64,000 nt of DNA. Origin: Methanosarcina barkeri str. Wiesmoor (GTDB lineage Archaea > Halobacteriota > Methanosarcinia > Methanosarcinales > Methanosarcinaceae). The notes under the pieces are model-generated. The model had not been told where the DNA came from. It saw only the letters and a program-made list of their open reading frames with translations, and did no database searches. Of the stretch, positions 8,632 to 19,826 are shown piece by piece. The position numbers and the translations under genes were made by a program. Within the stretch, counting starts at the first letter, position 1. The number at the start of each line of letters is the position of its first letter. The stretch covers positions 868,001-932,000 of the forward strand of contig NZ_CP009526.1 of assembly GCF_000969985.1 (NCBI RefSeq), given 5' to 3'.

Positions 8632-9510
8632 TTGAAAAACCGTATTTTCAGTATATTTTATCATGAGTATGAGCGAAGACTCCAGAGAAAGATTCTGAAT
8701 TCAGAAATTCCGCATCATATAGCTGTGATTATGGATGGGAACCGCAGGTATGCAGGGCAGTTTGGAAAGGCTCGAAGTTTCGGGCATGCAATGGGGGCAG
8801 AAGTTACCGAAAAGGTAATTGAGTGGTGTTATGAGATCGGGGTAAAGCAGCTTACCCTCTATGCTTTTTCTACGGAAAACTTTCAGCGCTCCGAAGAAGA
8901 AGTCGACGGTCTCTTCAACCTCATTAATGATAAATTCCTGAAACTTTACTCTGATCCAAGAACACACGAAAAAGAGACACAGGTTCGCGTCATAGGAGAT
9001 AGGTCAAAATTACCCGCTTTTCTGAATGAGTCTATTGAAAAAATAGAAAAAGCAACGAAAAATTACGGGAAATTTTACCTGAATGTTGCCATTGCTTATG
9101 GAGGCAGGCAGGATATTATTCAGGCCGTTCGCGATATTGCAGGCTGTATTTCCAATGGGAAACTCTCTCTTGAGGAAGTGGACGAAAGTCTTATTTCAAA
9201 ACATCTTTATCCTGCCCCAGGGTTCTCAGTTCCTAATGTGGATCTTGTCATCCGTACTGGAGGCGATGAAAGGGTTTCAAATTTCCTTCCCTGGCAGGCT
9301 AACGGAAGTGAATGTGCAGCTTACTTCTGTGCTCCTTTCTGGCCAGAGTTCCGAAAAATCGACCTTCTTCGCTCGGTCAGGGTATATCAGGCTAGGGAAG
9401 CCGAAAAAAAGCAGGAACAATCATATAGAGTTTCAAAAGTTGTAAATTTCCTAGAAATGGGAACTCGTGAAGACAAAGGCGAAGAGATTGGACAACCCCA
9501 GTACATTTAA
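8632..9510 (+). CDS. uppS: cis-prenyltransferase (polyprenyl diphosphate synthase)
   Basis: The 292-residue product has every hallmark of undecaprenyl-type cis-prenyltransferases: [13 protein letters not shown] near residue 28 (catalytic Asp), the FSTENF segment near residue 80, and the C-terminal [18 protein letters not shown] region. It elongates an isoprenoid diphosphate with isopentenyl units in cis to make the polyprenyl lipid that, in archaea, becomes the dolichol carrier for N-glycans. It may supply the glycan locus downstream in this window. The assigned start is TTG; the frame remains open upstream and protein-like residues ([12 protein letters not shown]) precede it, so the real start may lie near 8590-8608. 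Confidence 0.92.
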   Translation: MKNRIFSIFYHEYERRLQRKILNSEIPHHIAVIMDGNRRYAGQFGKARSFGHAMGAEVTEKVIEWCYEIGVKQLTLYAFSTENFQRSEEEVDGLFNLINDKFLKLYSDPRTHEKETQVRVIGDRSKLPAFLNESIEKIEKATKNYGKFYLNVAIAYGGRQDIIQAVRDIAGCISNGKLSLEEVDESLISKHLYPAPGFSVPNVDLVIRTGGDERVSNFLPWQANGSECAAYFCAPFWPEFRKIDLLRSVRVYQAREAEKKQEQSYRVSKVVNFLEMGTREDKGEEIGQPQYI

Positions 9511-9919
9511 ATGCAAGCAACCTCCTAAAATATAAAGTAGCTGCGGCTATATCGAAAAAGTAGCATAAAATAGTGCCATGTCAGTTAATTAACTTCTTTT
9601 CTAAACTAAAGTGCGGGAACTTTAAAATGAAACGAATCTCCAGGTTTTGGAAGTTTCCTGCCTACCTTGCTTTTAAAATAGCTGGTTTGACTTATTTATT
9701 TACTAGTTAATAAATTCTCTTAGAATACCGATATATTGATATTCAGGAGACGAGTATTTAAAGTGGGAAAATTTGGCTGTACCTAATTTTTCAGTTTAAA
9801 GGCTTATGAGAAGTTTGAGAAAAATTATCATTGTATTGGGGGCAGATTAATCCGCTCCAGAATTGGCTATTTATTTAGAATGAAATCTATAGAAATAGGT
9901 TTAGATCAGGGGAGTTAGA
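9511..9919. other. Non-coding region
   Basis: AT-rich DNA between the cis-prenyltransferase and a possible small gene. I see no RNA gene or repeat here. Confidence 0.4.
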
Positions 9920-10195
9920 ATGGATATTATTAAAGAGTTAAATCTGTATTACTGTAGGACTTCTTTTCAGAAAGCTGGAAAATCGGAATATACCAGATCT
10001 GTAAATTTGGGGCAAGGTCATCTTCAGTATCGTTTAAAACTACAGAAAACTGATAAAATCAGAGATAGAAAAACTAAGGCATCTCTTTCAGGTTTGCGGG
10101 CAATGACGGCTCTCAGACTCTTGGTCAGGGAAGACGTAGGTGTGTCCAAAGTCCTTACAGACAGAATGCTTGCTTGTCAAAAAATAAAAGCCTGA
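9920..10195 (+). CDS. Possible small basic protein, unrecognised
   Basis: This 91-residue frame begins with ATG preceded at the right distance by a strong Shine-Dalgarno sequence (AGGGGAG). It ends at TGA 10193, only 8 bases before the Shine-Dalgarno of the next gene, an operon-like arrangement. The protein is rich in Lys, Arg and Leu and shows no motif I recognise. Its composition is less protein-like than its neighbours, so it could be a chance frame. Confidence 0.35.
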   Translation: MDIIKELNLYYCRTSFQKAGKSEYTRSVNLGQGHLQYRLKLQKTDKIRDRKTKASLSGLRAMTALRLLVREDVGVSKVLTDRMLACQKIKA

Positions 10196-12309
10196 AAATA
10201 AGCGGAGGGATTTTACTGGGAACAGAACACAAAAAACCTAACCGTCTGATAAATGAAAAGAGCCCATATCTCCTCCAGCACGCATATAATCCTGTGAAGT
10301 GGTATCCCTGGGGGGAAGAAGCTTTTGAGAAAGCCAGAAAAGAAAATAAACCTATTTTTCTATCAATTGGATATTCCACCTGCCACTGGTGTCACGTAAT
10401 GGCACATGAGTCATTTGAGGATGAAGAGATAGCAAGACTCATGAACAGGGCTTTTGTTTGCATAAAAGTAGACCGTGAAGAACGGCCGGATATTGACAAT
10501 GTTTATATGACGGTCTGCCAGATTATTCTGGGAAGAGGTGGCTGGCCTCTTAATATCATCATGACCCCAGACATGAAGCCTTTTTTTGCAGGAACCTATA
10601 TTCCTAAAAATTCTCGTTTTAGTCAGACAGGAATGCTCGAACTTGTGCCGCGAATAGAGGAGATCTGGAACAGGCAGCACACAGAGGTCCTTGAGTCGGC
10701 TGATAAAATCACGTCTACTATCCAAAATATGATCTCAGAGCCAGCAGGAGAGGGCATAGGGGAGTCAATAATGGAGGAAGCTTACGAAGAGCTACTGACT
10801 TCTTTTGATAATGAATATGGCGGTTTTGGAAGAGCTCCCAAATTCCCTACTTCACATAAAATTTTCTTTTTGCTCCGTTACTGGAGACGCAGCGGGAACC
10901 CTGAAGCTCTTCATATGGTTGAATATACTCTGGAAAATATGTATAGGGGAGGAATTCATGACCATCTAGGTTCGGGTTTTCACCGTTACTCTACAGATAA
11001 TGTGTGGATTGTCCCCCATTTTGAAAAGATGCTATACGACCAGGCTCTTATTGCAACTGCATACACAGAAATTTATCAGGTTACCGGAAAGAGACTGTAT
11101 AAGGAAGCAGCAGAAGGAATTCTTGACTATGTGTTAAGAGATCTGACATCTCAGGAAGGTGGATTTTATTGTGGGGAAGATGCTGATGTAGAAGGAGAGG
11201 AAGGAAAGTACTATCTCTGGACTTTAGAAGAGGTCAGAACGGTTCTTAGTCCCGAGGAGTCCGAACTGATTACAAAAGTGTTTAATCTCAGCGAAACAGG
11301 TAACTTTGAAGAAGAAATAAGAGGTCGAAAAACCGGAACTAATATTTTTTATATGCCTCGTTCTCTCGAATCGCTTGCTGCCGAACTGAATATTCCTGCT
11401 GACGACGTTGATAGTCGGGTAAAAACGGCTAAAGCAAAACTCCTGTTAGCTCGGGATAAACGCAAAAGACCTGCAAAAGACGACAAGATTCTAACTGATT
11501 GGAATGGACTTATGATTGCAGCTCTTGCAAAAGGTTTCCAGGCCTTTGGCGAGGAGAAGTATTTGAAAGCTGCCGAAAAAGCTGCAGATTTTATTCTCAA
11601 GGTACTTTACAATCCCGATAGACGATTGCTTCATCGATATAGAGATGGGAAAACTGGTATTTCCGGAACTGCCGATGATTATGCATTTCTGATCCACGGA
11701 CTCCTGGAGCTTTACGAGGCAGGATTTAAACTTGACTATCTTAAAGCAGCCCTTTGCCTCAACAGAGAATTTCTCGAACACTTCTGGGATCCCATTCAGG
11801 GAGGACTCTTCTTTACTGCTGACGACAGCGAGGCACTTATTTTCAGGAAAAAAGAGTTTTCGGATGCAGCCATACCTTCAGGAAATTCTATTGAGATGCT
11901 AAATCTTCTTAGACTTTCCAGAATAACTGCAGATTCCGAGCTGGAAGATAGAGCTCAAGGGCTGGAGCGTGCTTTTTCAAAACTCATCCAAAAAATACCA
12001 TCAGGATATACGCAGTTCTTATCAGCTCTTGATTTTGGTCTGGGTCCAGCTTATCAAGTGGTAATTGTCGGAGAACATGAATCCCCGGATACTGGACAGA
12101 TGCTCGAAGAACTCTGGACGTACTTCATTCCTAATAAAGTGCTGATTTTCAGACCTGAAGGAAAGGACCCTGAAATTACAAAGCTGGCAAAATATACGGA
12201 AGGGCAGGTTCCTATCGATGGAAAAGCTACTGCGTACGTCTGCCAAAACTATCAATGTCAACTTCCTACTACTGAGGTCAATGAGATGTTAAGAATGTTA
12301 AATGTATGA
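10174..12309 (+). CDS. DUF255 / YyaL-type protein with N-terminal thioredoxin-like domain
   Basis: This about 700-residue protein begins with the family signature [21 protein letters not shown]. Next comes a thioredoxin-fold domain with the CX2C-type site [16 protein letters not shown] and the [13 protein letters not shown] segment. The remaining 500 residues are a six-hairpin (alpha/alpha)6 barrel related to N-acylglucosamine 2-epimerase, including [10 protein letters not shown] and [17 protein letters not shown]. The family is widespread but its reaction is not settled. The longest frame starts at TTG 10174, but a Shine-Dalgarno GGAGGG at 10204-10209 lies 6 bases before CTG 10216, which gives [11 protein letters not shown] and fits family N-termini better. 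Confidence 0.9.
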   Translation: MSKNKSLKISGGILLGTEHKKPNRLINEKSPYLLQHAYNPVKWYPWGEEAFEKARKENKPIFLSIGYSTCHWCHVMAHESFEDEEIARLMNRAFVCIKVDREERPDIDNVYMTVCQIILGRGGWPLNIIMTPDMKPFFAGTYIPKNSRFSQTGMLELVPRIEEIWNRQHTEVLESADKITSTIQNMISEPAGEGIGESIMEEAYEELLTSFDNEYGGFGRAPKFPTSHKIFFLLRYWRRSGNPEALHMVEYTLENMYRGGIHDHLGSGFHRYSTDNVWIVPHFEKMLYDQALIATAYTEIYQVTGKRLYKEAAEGILDYVLRDLTSQEGGFYCGEDADVEGEEGKYYLWTLEEVRTVLSPEESELITKVFNLSETGNFEEEIRGRKTGTNIFYMPRSLESLAAELNIPADDVDSRVKTAKAKLLLARDKRKRPAKDDKILTDWNGLMIAALAKGFQAFGEEKYLKAAEKAADFILKVLYNPDRRLLHRYRDGKTGISGTADDYAFLIHGLLELYEAGFKLDYLKAALCLNREFLEHFWDPIQGGLFFTADDSEALIFRKKEFSDAAIPSGNSIEMLNLLRLSRITADSELEDRAQGLERAFSKLIQKIPSGYTQFLSALDFGLGPAYQVVIVGEHESPDTGQMLEELWTYFIPNKVLIFRPEGKDPEITKLAKYTEGQVPIDGKATAYVCQNYQCQLPTTEVNEMLRMLNV

Positions 12310-12372
12310 CTGCAATTGAAACTGAAGGCTTTAGTCAAATGAGCTATTAATATTAGAGCGGAGAGATAACAA

Positions 12373-12603
12373 TTGAAAGAATACACACTTGAAGAACTTG
12401 CAGAATATAACGGTAAAAATGGCAAGATATATGTTGCTTATCAGGGTCAGGTCTATGATGTTTCAGACAGCTATTTATGGGAGGATGGTACACACCAGGG
12501 ACTTCACGATGCAGGAAAAGACCTTACTGAAGAAATGGACGAGGCGCCTCATGGGCCTGAAATGTTTAAGGACTTTCCTGTTATCGGGACTTTGAAAGAA
12601 TAA
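12373..12603 (+). CDS. Cytochrome b5-like heme-binding domain protein
   Basis: A 76-residue single-domain protein begins EYTLEELAEYNGKNGKIYVAYQGQVYDVSDS, the N-terminal half of the cytochrome b5 fold. Possible heme-ligand histidines follow in DGTHQGLHDAGKDLTEEM and EAPHGPEMF. The canonical HPGG is absent, as in other short prokaryotic members, so heme binding is plausible but not assured. It starts at TTG with GGAGAG at 12360-12365 about 8 bases upstream. Its own terminator-like hairpin follows at 12714. Confidence 0.85.
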   Translation: MKEYTLEELAEYNGKNGKIYVAYQGQVYDVSDSYLWEDGTHQGLHDAGKDLTEEMDEAPHGPEMFKDFPVIGTLKE

Positions 12604-12713
12604 AGTGGTTCTTACGATAAATACATGAGGATAGGAAAATATGTTGTTGTGATCATTTGTCCACATGGTGTAGAACTTCTGTATTATGGAAAGGTCCTGC
12701 TGGCGTTTTATGG

Positions 12714-12755
12714 AAGCCTCGGTACGAGGCTTTTCTAGCCTGATTTTCTTATTTT
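12714..12755 (+). terminator. Hairpin terminator-like structure
   Basis: AAGCCTCG (12714-12721), loop GTA, then CGAGGCTT (12725-12732) form a perfect 8-bp stem. T-rich sequence follows through about 12758. It lies 110 bases after the cytochrome b5-like gene. Confidence 0.55.
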
Positions 12756-12759
12756 TTTT

Positions 12760-13240
12760 AATGAATACCCCGCAGTTTGACTAATAAAAATTGAAATCTA
12801 TTTATAAAATCTGTTTTCGGCATGTACTTGTATTTTCGGTATAATTCCATCCTATCCAGTTTTTTGCCACATAACTAAACTTTTGCCCAACATTACAATA
12901 CCATACATGGCTCCCACTTATATATGTCCTAAATTTTGGTTCATATATAATTTCTATTGAACATGTAGCATTGAGGTATGTGGTTTCAAAAACACCATCA
13001 ACAATAATTTGCACACTTTAGTATCGGCCTGTCGATACAGATTATATGCAATCCTAACTATAGTTTCTAAATATATATTCTCCAGTAATTATATACTTTT
13101 GTTACATATATAAAGTGTCGTATTTTATCAGATAAATAAAATACGACCAGTAAAAATAAGGCTCTTTATTACTTTGGGTGGGGGGTAGATAGTTGCTTCA
13201 TATATAGCCACTTCCCAGTTTGGATTCATGCCGATATCGA
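12760..13240. other. Intergenic region with a possible protein fragment
   Basis: A minus-strand frame at 12802-13014 could encode 70 residues with three cysteines and aromatic-rich beta-like sequence (WYCNVGQKFSYVAKNWIGWNY). It starts at GTG without a clear Shine-Dalgarno and may be the tail of a decayed surface protein. I do not call it a gene. The rest is AT-rich with nothing recognised. Confidence 0.3.
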
Positions 13241-13262
13241 AATACTAGAGGAGGGTAAAAAT

Positions 13263-14450
13263 ATGGATTCAAAATATGTTATCCTGCACAGCAGTGAGAT
13301 ATTACCACCTTCACGGGGAGATATAGGAAGAGCACGCCGAGCAGAAGTATTCCCCTTGGAAGCGGCCCAACCAATCGTCAAGTTAGAGTACGCCGAACTT
13401 ACCAAGCGGGAGAGCAATGATCTGCGCAGAGATCCCAGAACACTTGCCATTGCCAAACCTATGCCAATGAAACTGATTGCACCGGTTGGTAGCCTTGATG
13501 CACCAACAGCTACAAAATCCTGGGGAATCGACGCAGTACGTGCATCGGAATCGCCATTTGATGGAACCGGTGTCACTGTAGCTGTGCTAGATACTGGAAT
13601 CGATCCAAATCACCCAGCATTTAAAGGCATGAAGCTGGTTCAGAAGAACTTCACTACGGAAATCGATAATGATATTCATGGGCATGGCACGCATTGTGCA
13701 GGGACCATTTTTGGCCAGGATGTCAATGGTGTCCGCATCGGCATCGCTAGAAAAATTAAATGTGCCCTAATTGGCAAGGTGCTGGGCAAAGAAGGAGGTT
13801 CCTCAGACACGATCGCCAAGGCCATCCAGTGGGCAGTCCAGGAAGGCGCAAATGTCATTTCCATGTCCCTAGGTATTGATTTTCCGGGCTATGTAGATTG
13901 GCTGGTTCATGACCAAGGCATGAATATTAACCCAGCAACATCCCAGGCGCTGGAAGAGTATCGTGCAAACGTCAACCTGTTCACCGAGTTAGTGCGCGTC
14001 GTGGCAGCACATGGGGCATTTGGGCAATCTGCAATCATCGTTGCGGCCAGCGGTAACGAAAGCAATCGGCCTAAATACGAAATTGCAGTCTCCCCTCCCG
14101 CTGCCGCCACAGGCATCGTTGCCGTTGGCGCACTGAATAAATCAGGCAAGGGCTTTAACGTTGCCGAATTTTCAAATAATCAGGTGAACATTGCCGCCCC
14201 TGGCGTTAACATCATCTCTGCTAAAGCAGGCACGAGTGGCCTTATCAGTATGAGTGGGACCAGCATGGCGACACCTCACGCTGCGGGTATTGCTGCCCTA
14301 TGGGCACAGCGTCAACTGAAATTGACCGGGAGGATAAATAACGTGAGCTTGATGGCGCAACTTATTGCTAGTGGCACCTTTGACTCTCTAGTCCCAGGCA
14401 GCGAAGAGGATGATGTGGGTACAGGCATCATTCAGGCACCATTGAAGTGA
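13263..14450 (+). CDS. Subtilisin-like serine protease (S8)
   Basis: The 395-residue protein has the complete catalytic triad of family S8: Asp in VAVLDTGIDPNHP near residue 110, His in HGHGTHCAGTIFG near residue 141, and Ser in SGTSMATPHAAGIAAL near residue 340. The oxyanion-hole Asn is in AASGNESN. There is no signal peptide, and the first 85 residues do not look like a standard propeptide, so it is probably intracellular or exported by an unusual route. A strong Shine-Dalgarno (AGGAGGG) precedes the ATG. The gene is visibly more GC-rich than its flanks and is followed at once by a transposase remnant, which suggests transfer from bacteria. Confidence 0.93.
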   Translation: MDSKYVILHSSEILPPSRGDIGRARRAEVFPLEAAQPIVKLEYAELTKRESNDLRRDPRTLAIAKPMPMKLIAPVGSLDAPTATKSWGIDAVRASESPFDGTGVTVAVLDTGIDPNHPAFKGMKLVQKNFTTEIDNDIHGHGTHCAGTIFGQDVNGVRIGIARKIKCALIGKVLGKEGGSSDTIAKAIQWAVQEGANVISMSLGIDFPGYVDWLVHDQGMNINPATSQALEEYRANVNLFTELVRVVAAHGAFGQSAIIVAASGNESNRPKYEIAVSPPAAATGIVAVGALNKSGKGFNVAEFSNNQVNIAAPGVNIISAKAGTSGLISMSGTSMATPHAAGIAALWAQRQLKLTGRINNVSLMAQLIASGTFDSLVPGSEEDDVGTGIIQAPLK

Positions 14451-14589
14451 TTGGTCTTTCCAATTGGAAATGAACAAAAAACCTCCAAATCCGGAAAACA
14501 GATAATTTTAACAGCAAGCCATCGGTTTTACCGGTGGCCTTGTAATCTATTAAGGACTCCTATTTACCCACGCGTGATTGGTTTTACAA

Positions 14590-14870
14590 ACTCAGCTTTC
14601 TCTTTCAACAGATGGGGATTAAGTCCATATTTTGTTGGAGCTGCGCCGAGATATTCGCCTTCAAAAGAGATGCAAATAGTAAAAAGCATAACGACAAGAG
14701 AGTTTTTCAAGAAATTCCCCAAAGTAAGGAAACAGCTTTAGGGGAGCGAATTTTGGAATGAAGGAGAATACATCGGAACAGTGGTTGATGATGTGATGGC
14801 GGACGCGATACACAATTGTGTTGAGACACAGGGAACTCCCGAAGAGAAGAAAGACTATAAAGCAGACTAA
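14590..14870 (+). pseudogene. Decayed IS200/IS605-type TnpA transposase
   Basis: The C-terminal half of an HUH transposase can be read with three lesions. The motif normally DHVHILLE appears as D-stop-VHILLE, with TAA at 14620-14622 replacing the first His of the HUH motif. A one-base deletion near 14640 then shifts into AAPRYSPSKEMQIVKSIT. An in-frame TAG at 14739-14741 replaces the conserved Trp in the family's KKQLWGGEFW. The frame continues as GSEFWNEGEYIGTV and ends at TAA 14868. The N-terminal half is missing or unrecognisable. It lies directly after the subtilase. Confidence 0.75.
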
Positions 14871-15100
14871 TTTGTTGGATTTTGGCTGATTATAACGGCG
14901 CGAGCATGCCCAGCAGAGAGCTACAAGGTGCGTTTATTGTTTTACCAAACTTTAGAAAAGCCATTAAAAATATCATGTTAGACTATAGGGCTTGAAAAAG
15001 TAACAGAAAACAGGGCTGAGTATAATTAGTAATAGTTTTATCAGATTGTTCTTTTAGGACTACATTAAGTATAATTGATATAAAATTCATTCTTCCCTCC

Positions 15101-15649
15101 ATGTTAATAGGACTCACCGGTACGCCAGGGACTGGAAAAACCTCGGTAAGTAAGTTTCTTGAAAGAAAAAGGCACTGGAAAGTAATTCACCTTAATGAAA
15201 TGATCAAAGAAGAACATCTTTACACCGAGGTCGATGAGGTGAGAGATGCGGTTATTGCAGATATGGAACTTGTCAGGCAGCGTCTTGAAGAGATTATTGG
15301 TGGAAAGGAAAATGAGGTAATAATTCTTGAGAGTCATCTTGCTCATTACATCGCAGATATCGTGATTATACTCAGGGTATACCCTCCTGAATTGAAAATG
15401 AGGCTGAAAGCACGCGGCTATTCGGAAGAGAAAATAAGAGAAAATATTGAGGCCGAAGCTCTCGATGTGATCCTGGTTGAAGCCTTTGAATGGTGTAAGA
15501 AAGTTTTTGAGATAAACACAACAGGAAAGAGCATTGAAGAGACAGAACAGCACATAGAAAAAATAATAGATCATATTTTAAGTGGCAACGAAGAAGAATT
15601 GCCGGAGTATAAACCAGGATCAATTGATTGGATTGATCTTGTTCCTTAA
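15101..15649 (+). CDS. Fap7/AK6-type adenylate kinase
   Basis: This 182-residue P-loop kinase has the Walker A motif GTPGTGKTS at residues 7-15 and the archaeal Fap7 pattern: HLNEMIKEE, then DIVIILRVYPPELKMRLKARGYSEEKIREN and the ALDVILVEAFEW lid and core region. AK6/Fap7 proteins have adenylate kinase or ATPase activity and help late small-subunit ribosome maturation with ribosomal protein uS11. The gene stands alone with a short AT-rich leader. Confidence 0.92.
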   Translation: MLIGLTGTPGTGKTSVSKFLERKRHWKVIHLNEMIKEEHLYTEVDEVRDAVIADMELVRQRLEEIIGGKENEVIILESHLAHYIADIVIILRVYPPELKMRLKARGYSEEKIRENIEAEALDVILVEAFEWCKKVFEINTTGKSIEETEQHIEKIIDHILSGNEEELPEYKPGSIDWIDLVP

Positions 15650-15776
15650 CTATTGTGAATTTAAAAGGTAAGGAAATTGGTAAGGGATATGGGGATTGGA
15701 TCCCCGGAAGATTAAAACTTCCTTTTCCCTTAAATTGCGGCGTTACACCAATCAGGACAACTGCCTGAAGGCATTT

Positions 15777-16187
15777 TTAGCAGGTAGCACATTTGAGTTT
15801 CAGTGTAACGGTTGCACAATCGGTTCTTCCATCCTTACCTTTTACACAGTAGTTGAAAGTGTCCGTGCAAGAACATTTTTTATAACAACACGTTGATGGT
15901 GCTTTGTAGCAGAATTTACCGTTACTATACATTGTCACTTTACCACCCAGTTTGGTAGTAATAGTCTTTGTAGTTATAACTTTAAGGTTACATCCTTTGT
16001 CATTTTTCAATACAGTGTTAAAACAATACGTGACTTTGGGGCATTTTTTAAGTTTAACATTATAAGAGTCATTTCTCGCATCTGTTTTTGATTTACAACT
16101 GTTACTACACGCTGCTGCTCCTGTCATTGACATGACAAAAAAGACTAATGTGAAAATACATATTGTTTTAAATACAATCTTTCGCAT
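15777..16187 (-). CDS. Secreted cysteine-rich protein with one cadherin-like (tandem-95/Big_9 type) domain
   Basis: I place the start at the ATG at 16187, which follows a clear GGAGGG Shine-Dalgarno, giving 136 residues. Residues 1-26 are a signal peptide (MRKIVFKTICIFTLVFFVMS, then an AAAC cleavage or lipobox-like region). The mature part is dominated by Cys, Lys and Thr. From about residue 55 it follows the pattern of tandem-95/RapA2 repeats: VLKNDKGCNLKVI, TTKLGGKVTMYSNGKFCYKAP, then DTFNYCVKGKDGRTDCATVTL, with cysteines added in many loop positions. It is probably an extracellular disulfide-stabilised adhesion domain. Confidence 0.75.
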   Translation of the reverse strand: MRKIVFKTICIFTLVFFVMSMTGAAACSNSCKSKTDARNDSYNVKLKKCPKVTYCFNTVLKNDKGCNLKVITTKTITTKLGGKVTMYSNGKFCYKAPSTCCYKKCSCTDTFNYCVKGKDGRTDCATVTLKLKCATC

Positions 16188-16724
16188 TTTATACCCTCCA
16201 TAGTATACACTCAATCATAAAAATTTCCAAAATTATTGGTTTTTAAATCCGATTTTCACTGGCAATGAAAATATACTCTTCCGGATTGAACCCCCGATTT
16301 ATCAGGGAGATATATTTTCATATGATTGAGTGATCTTTCTACACTATTTTTTAACAAACAGTTAAAAAATAAACTGTCTGTTTTATGTTTTTATTCATCT
16401 CTTACTTCTTCGAAAAGACAGGTACTCTTCAATGTGTTCAATAATAGCATCGATTGTATCAATTAACCTTATATCCAAATTAAAGTTAAAAGTTGAGATG
16501 CAGTATCACAAAACACATAGAAAACGATCTGAGATCAATACGAAAAAGTATTAAGAGTTCACAATTAGAAATAACCATTTCTTTTATTAAAAATTATCTC
16601 TTTAGTTTACTTATGATTGTTGACTGCGTGAACTTATTAAAAAAATTATTAAAGTTTGGGGGATGTATTAATTAATACATAGATAGAGACAAACAATCGT
16701 GTGTAATCATACGAGTAACCATTC
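16188..16724. other. Non-coding region with nested inverted repeats
   Basis: The sequence CACTCAATCAT near 16208 is inverted at 16321-16331, and ATGAAAATATACTC near 16265 pairs with GAGATATATTTTCAT at 16306-16320. Together they could form a large stem upstream of the cysteine-rich protein gene. A smaller AACAGTT/AACTGTC pair lies near 16357-16377. No coding sequence is supported. Confidence 0.5.
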
Positions 16725-17273
<549 letters not shown>

Positions 17274-17302
17274 TTATTATTTATTCTCGATATATTCTGA
17301 TT

Positions 17303-18343
17303 TCATACAGTTTCGTCACGGATTCCTGTCTCAAAGCTGAACTCTTTGCAGACCTCTTTGAAATGTTCAGCATTATTTTTGCGCTTCATATCAATAAGCT
17401 TTTTTACAAGTTCAAGGCCAGGCTTGGGATCTTCCATAATCTCCATTTCTTCGCGGACCATCTCGAAGTATTCCTCTCCGGCATCTGTCCTTATAAAGAC
17501 CGAGTTCCATCCATCCGGAGCACCAACCGAGCCTACAGAAATATCGGCAAAGACTGAAGTGTAGTCACAGCAGTGATGGCAGGGGTTTCGGGCATATTTG
17601 GCTACGTCCTTGATAGGCACGGAGTGAACCTCACCGTCACTGGTGTAGACCCAGAATTTACCTTTAGTGAACTCCATCTTCCTGACATCTTCGATCTTGA
17701 CTTTCATAATCTCCGGGATTATTTTATCAAGCATTACATCATGATGAAAACTTTCCATACATAGTAGTCCAATGATAAGCACAATTTTCTCGCTTACATT
17801 TTCCCTGATCAGCCGCGCAGAATGAGCCTGGCAGGGTACCCCAACAACTGCAATTCTATCATATTTTTCGAAGGCTTCCCTGAGGGCTGCAACAACCGGA
17901 TCAGAAGTATACTTGGTTCCTCTTACCTTCTCAACATCTTCAGCACTTGTCAATAAAACGACTTTTGATTCCCATTTTTCGTCTCTAGTAATTCCTACTG
18001 CGCAGTCGATTTTGCCCTGCTTGAAAAGGGATTTAAGGATACCACTGGTAACTCCTCCATCCTGACTGCCGGCATTTTCCTTGGACCTTGCGGCAAAAAA
18101 CTTGCGTACATTTGCAAGTTCATTCTCGATGAAGCCGTCTACTACTGGACAAATTCTGCTGCAGGTTAAGCAACCTTCACAGACCAGATATCCTGCTCCT
18201 TTTTGATACAGGTTCGGATCGTTCGGATCACGAATTTCTGCCGCCTTCCTTACAGTTACAGCTCCTATAGGACACACGGCCTCGCATGCTCCACAGGCTG
18301 CGCATACGTCATGTTCTATGACTTCTGCAATCTTTGGTGGCAA
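17303..18343 (-). CDS. fpoF: F420H2 dehydrogenase subunit FpoF (F420-oxidising)
   Basis: The 346-residue protein has two N-terminal [4Fe-4S] clusters (CAACGACEAVC and CEGCLTCSRIC) followed by the FrhB/FdhB-type FAD/F420 domain (VVGVPCQAHSARL, LLCMESFHHDVML). Its position beside mer is the known arrangement of fpoF in Methanosarcina, away from the main fpo operon. FpoF takes electrons from F420H2 and passes them into the membrane Fpo complex, which reduces methanophenazine. The gene follows mer on the same strand after about 115 AT-rich bases. It is distinguished from FrhB mainly by this context. Confidence 0.92.
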   Translation of the reverse strand: MPPKIAEVIEHDVCAACGACEAVCPIGAVTVRKAAEIRDPNDPNLYQKGAGYLVCEGCLTCSRICPVVDGFIENELANVRKFFAARSKENAGSQDGGVTSGILKSLFKQGKIDCAVGITRDEKWESKVVLLTSAEDVEKVRGTKYTSDPVVAALREAFEKYDRIAVVGVPCQAHSARLIRENVSEKIVLIIGLLCMESFHHDVMLDKIIPEIMKVKIEDVRKMEFTKGKFWVYTSDGEVHSVPIKDVAKYARNPCHHCCDYTSVFADISVGSVGAPDGWNSVFIRTDAGEEYFEMVREEMEIMEDPKPGLELVKKLIDMKRKNNAEHFKEVCKEFSFETGIRDETV

Positions 18344-18458
18344 TTAGTTACCTCCAACACCTTGATATGCTTGCCTTACTGGCAAGACGTTTTTTAAAAA
18401 TAAAATAAAAAATTAAAAAATCAATGAAATTAAAAAATTTATGCAGGATGTAATAAAC

Positions 18459-19703
<1,245 letters not shown>

Positions 19704-19708
19704 ATACC

Positions 19709-19826
19709 TAGGACTTACGCACTTGTACGGCAAAATCAAGTACAGTAAACTTCATAGTTAAAATTTTACTTTTGGGATGCTATGGGTTTACTGCTATTGT
19801 TTTGTACTCCAAGTGCGTAAGTTCTA
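19709..19826. mobile_element. 118-bp MITE-like element with terminal inverted repeats
   Basis: The element begins TAGGACTTACGCACTTG (19709-19725) and ends CAAGTGCGTAAGTTCTA (19810-19826), an inverted match at 16 of 17 positions. A second inverted pair inside (CAGTAAAC near 19743 and GTTTACTG near 19785) makes it a long hairpin. It is flanked on both sides by the direct repeat ATACC (19704-19708 and 19827-19831), which looks like a 5-bp target duplication. It encodes nothing, so it must have been moved by a transposase elsewhere in the genome. Confidence 0.8.

Noticed and set aside
12802-13014. Minus-strand frame of 70 codons with three cysteines
   Set aside because: GTG start without a Shine-Dalgarno and no recognisable family. 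It may be a gene fragment but is not supported as a gene.
14451-14741. Frame of 96 codons directly after the subtilase stop
   Set aside because: Its first half is unrelated out-of-frame sequence and its second half is the in-frame tail of the broken transposase; it is not an independent gene.
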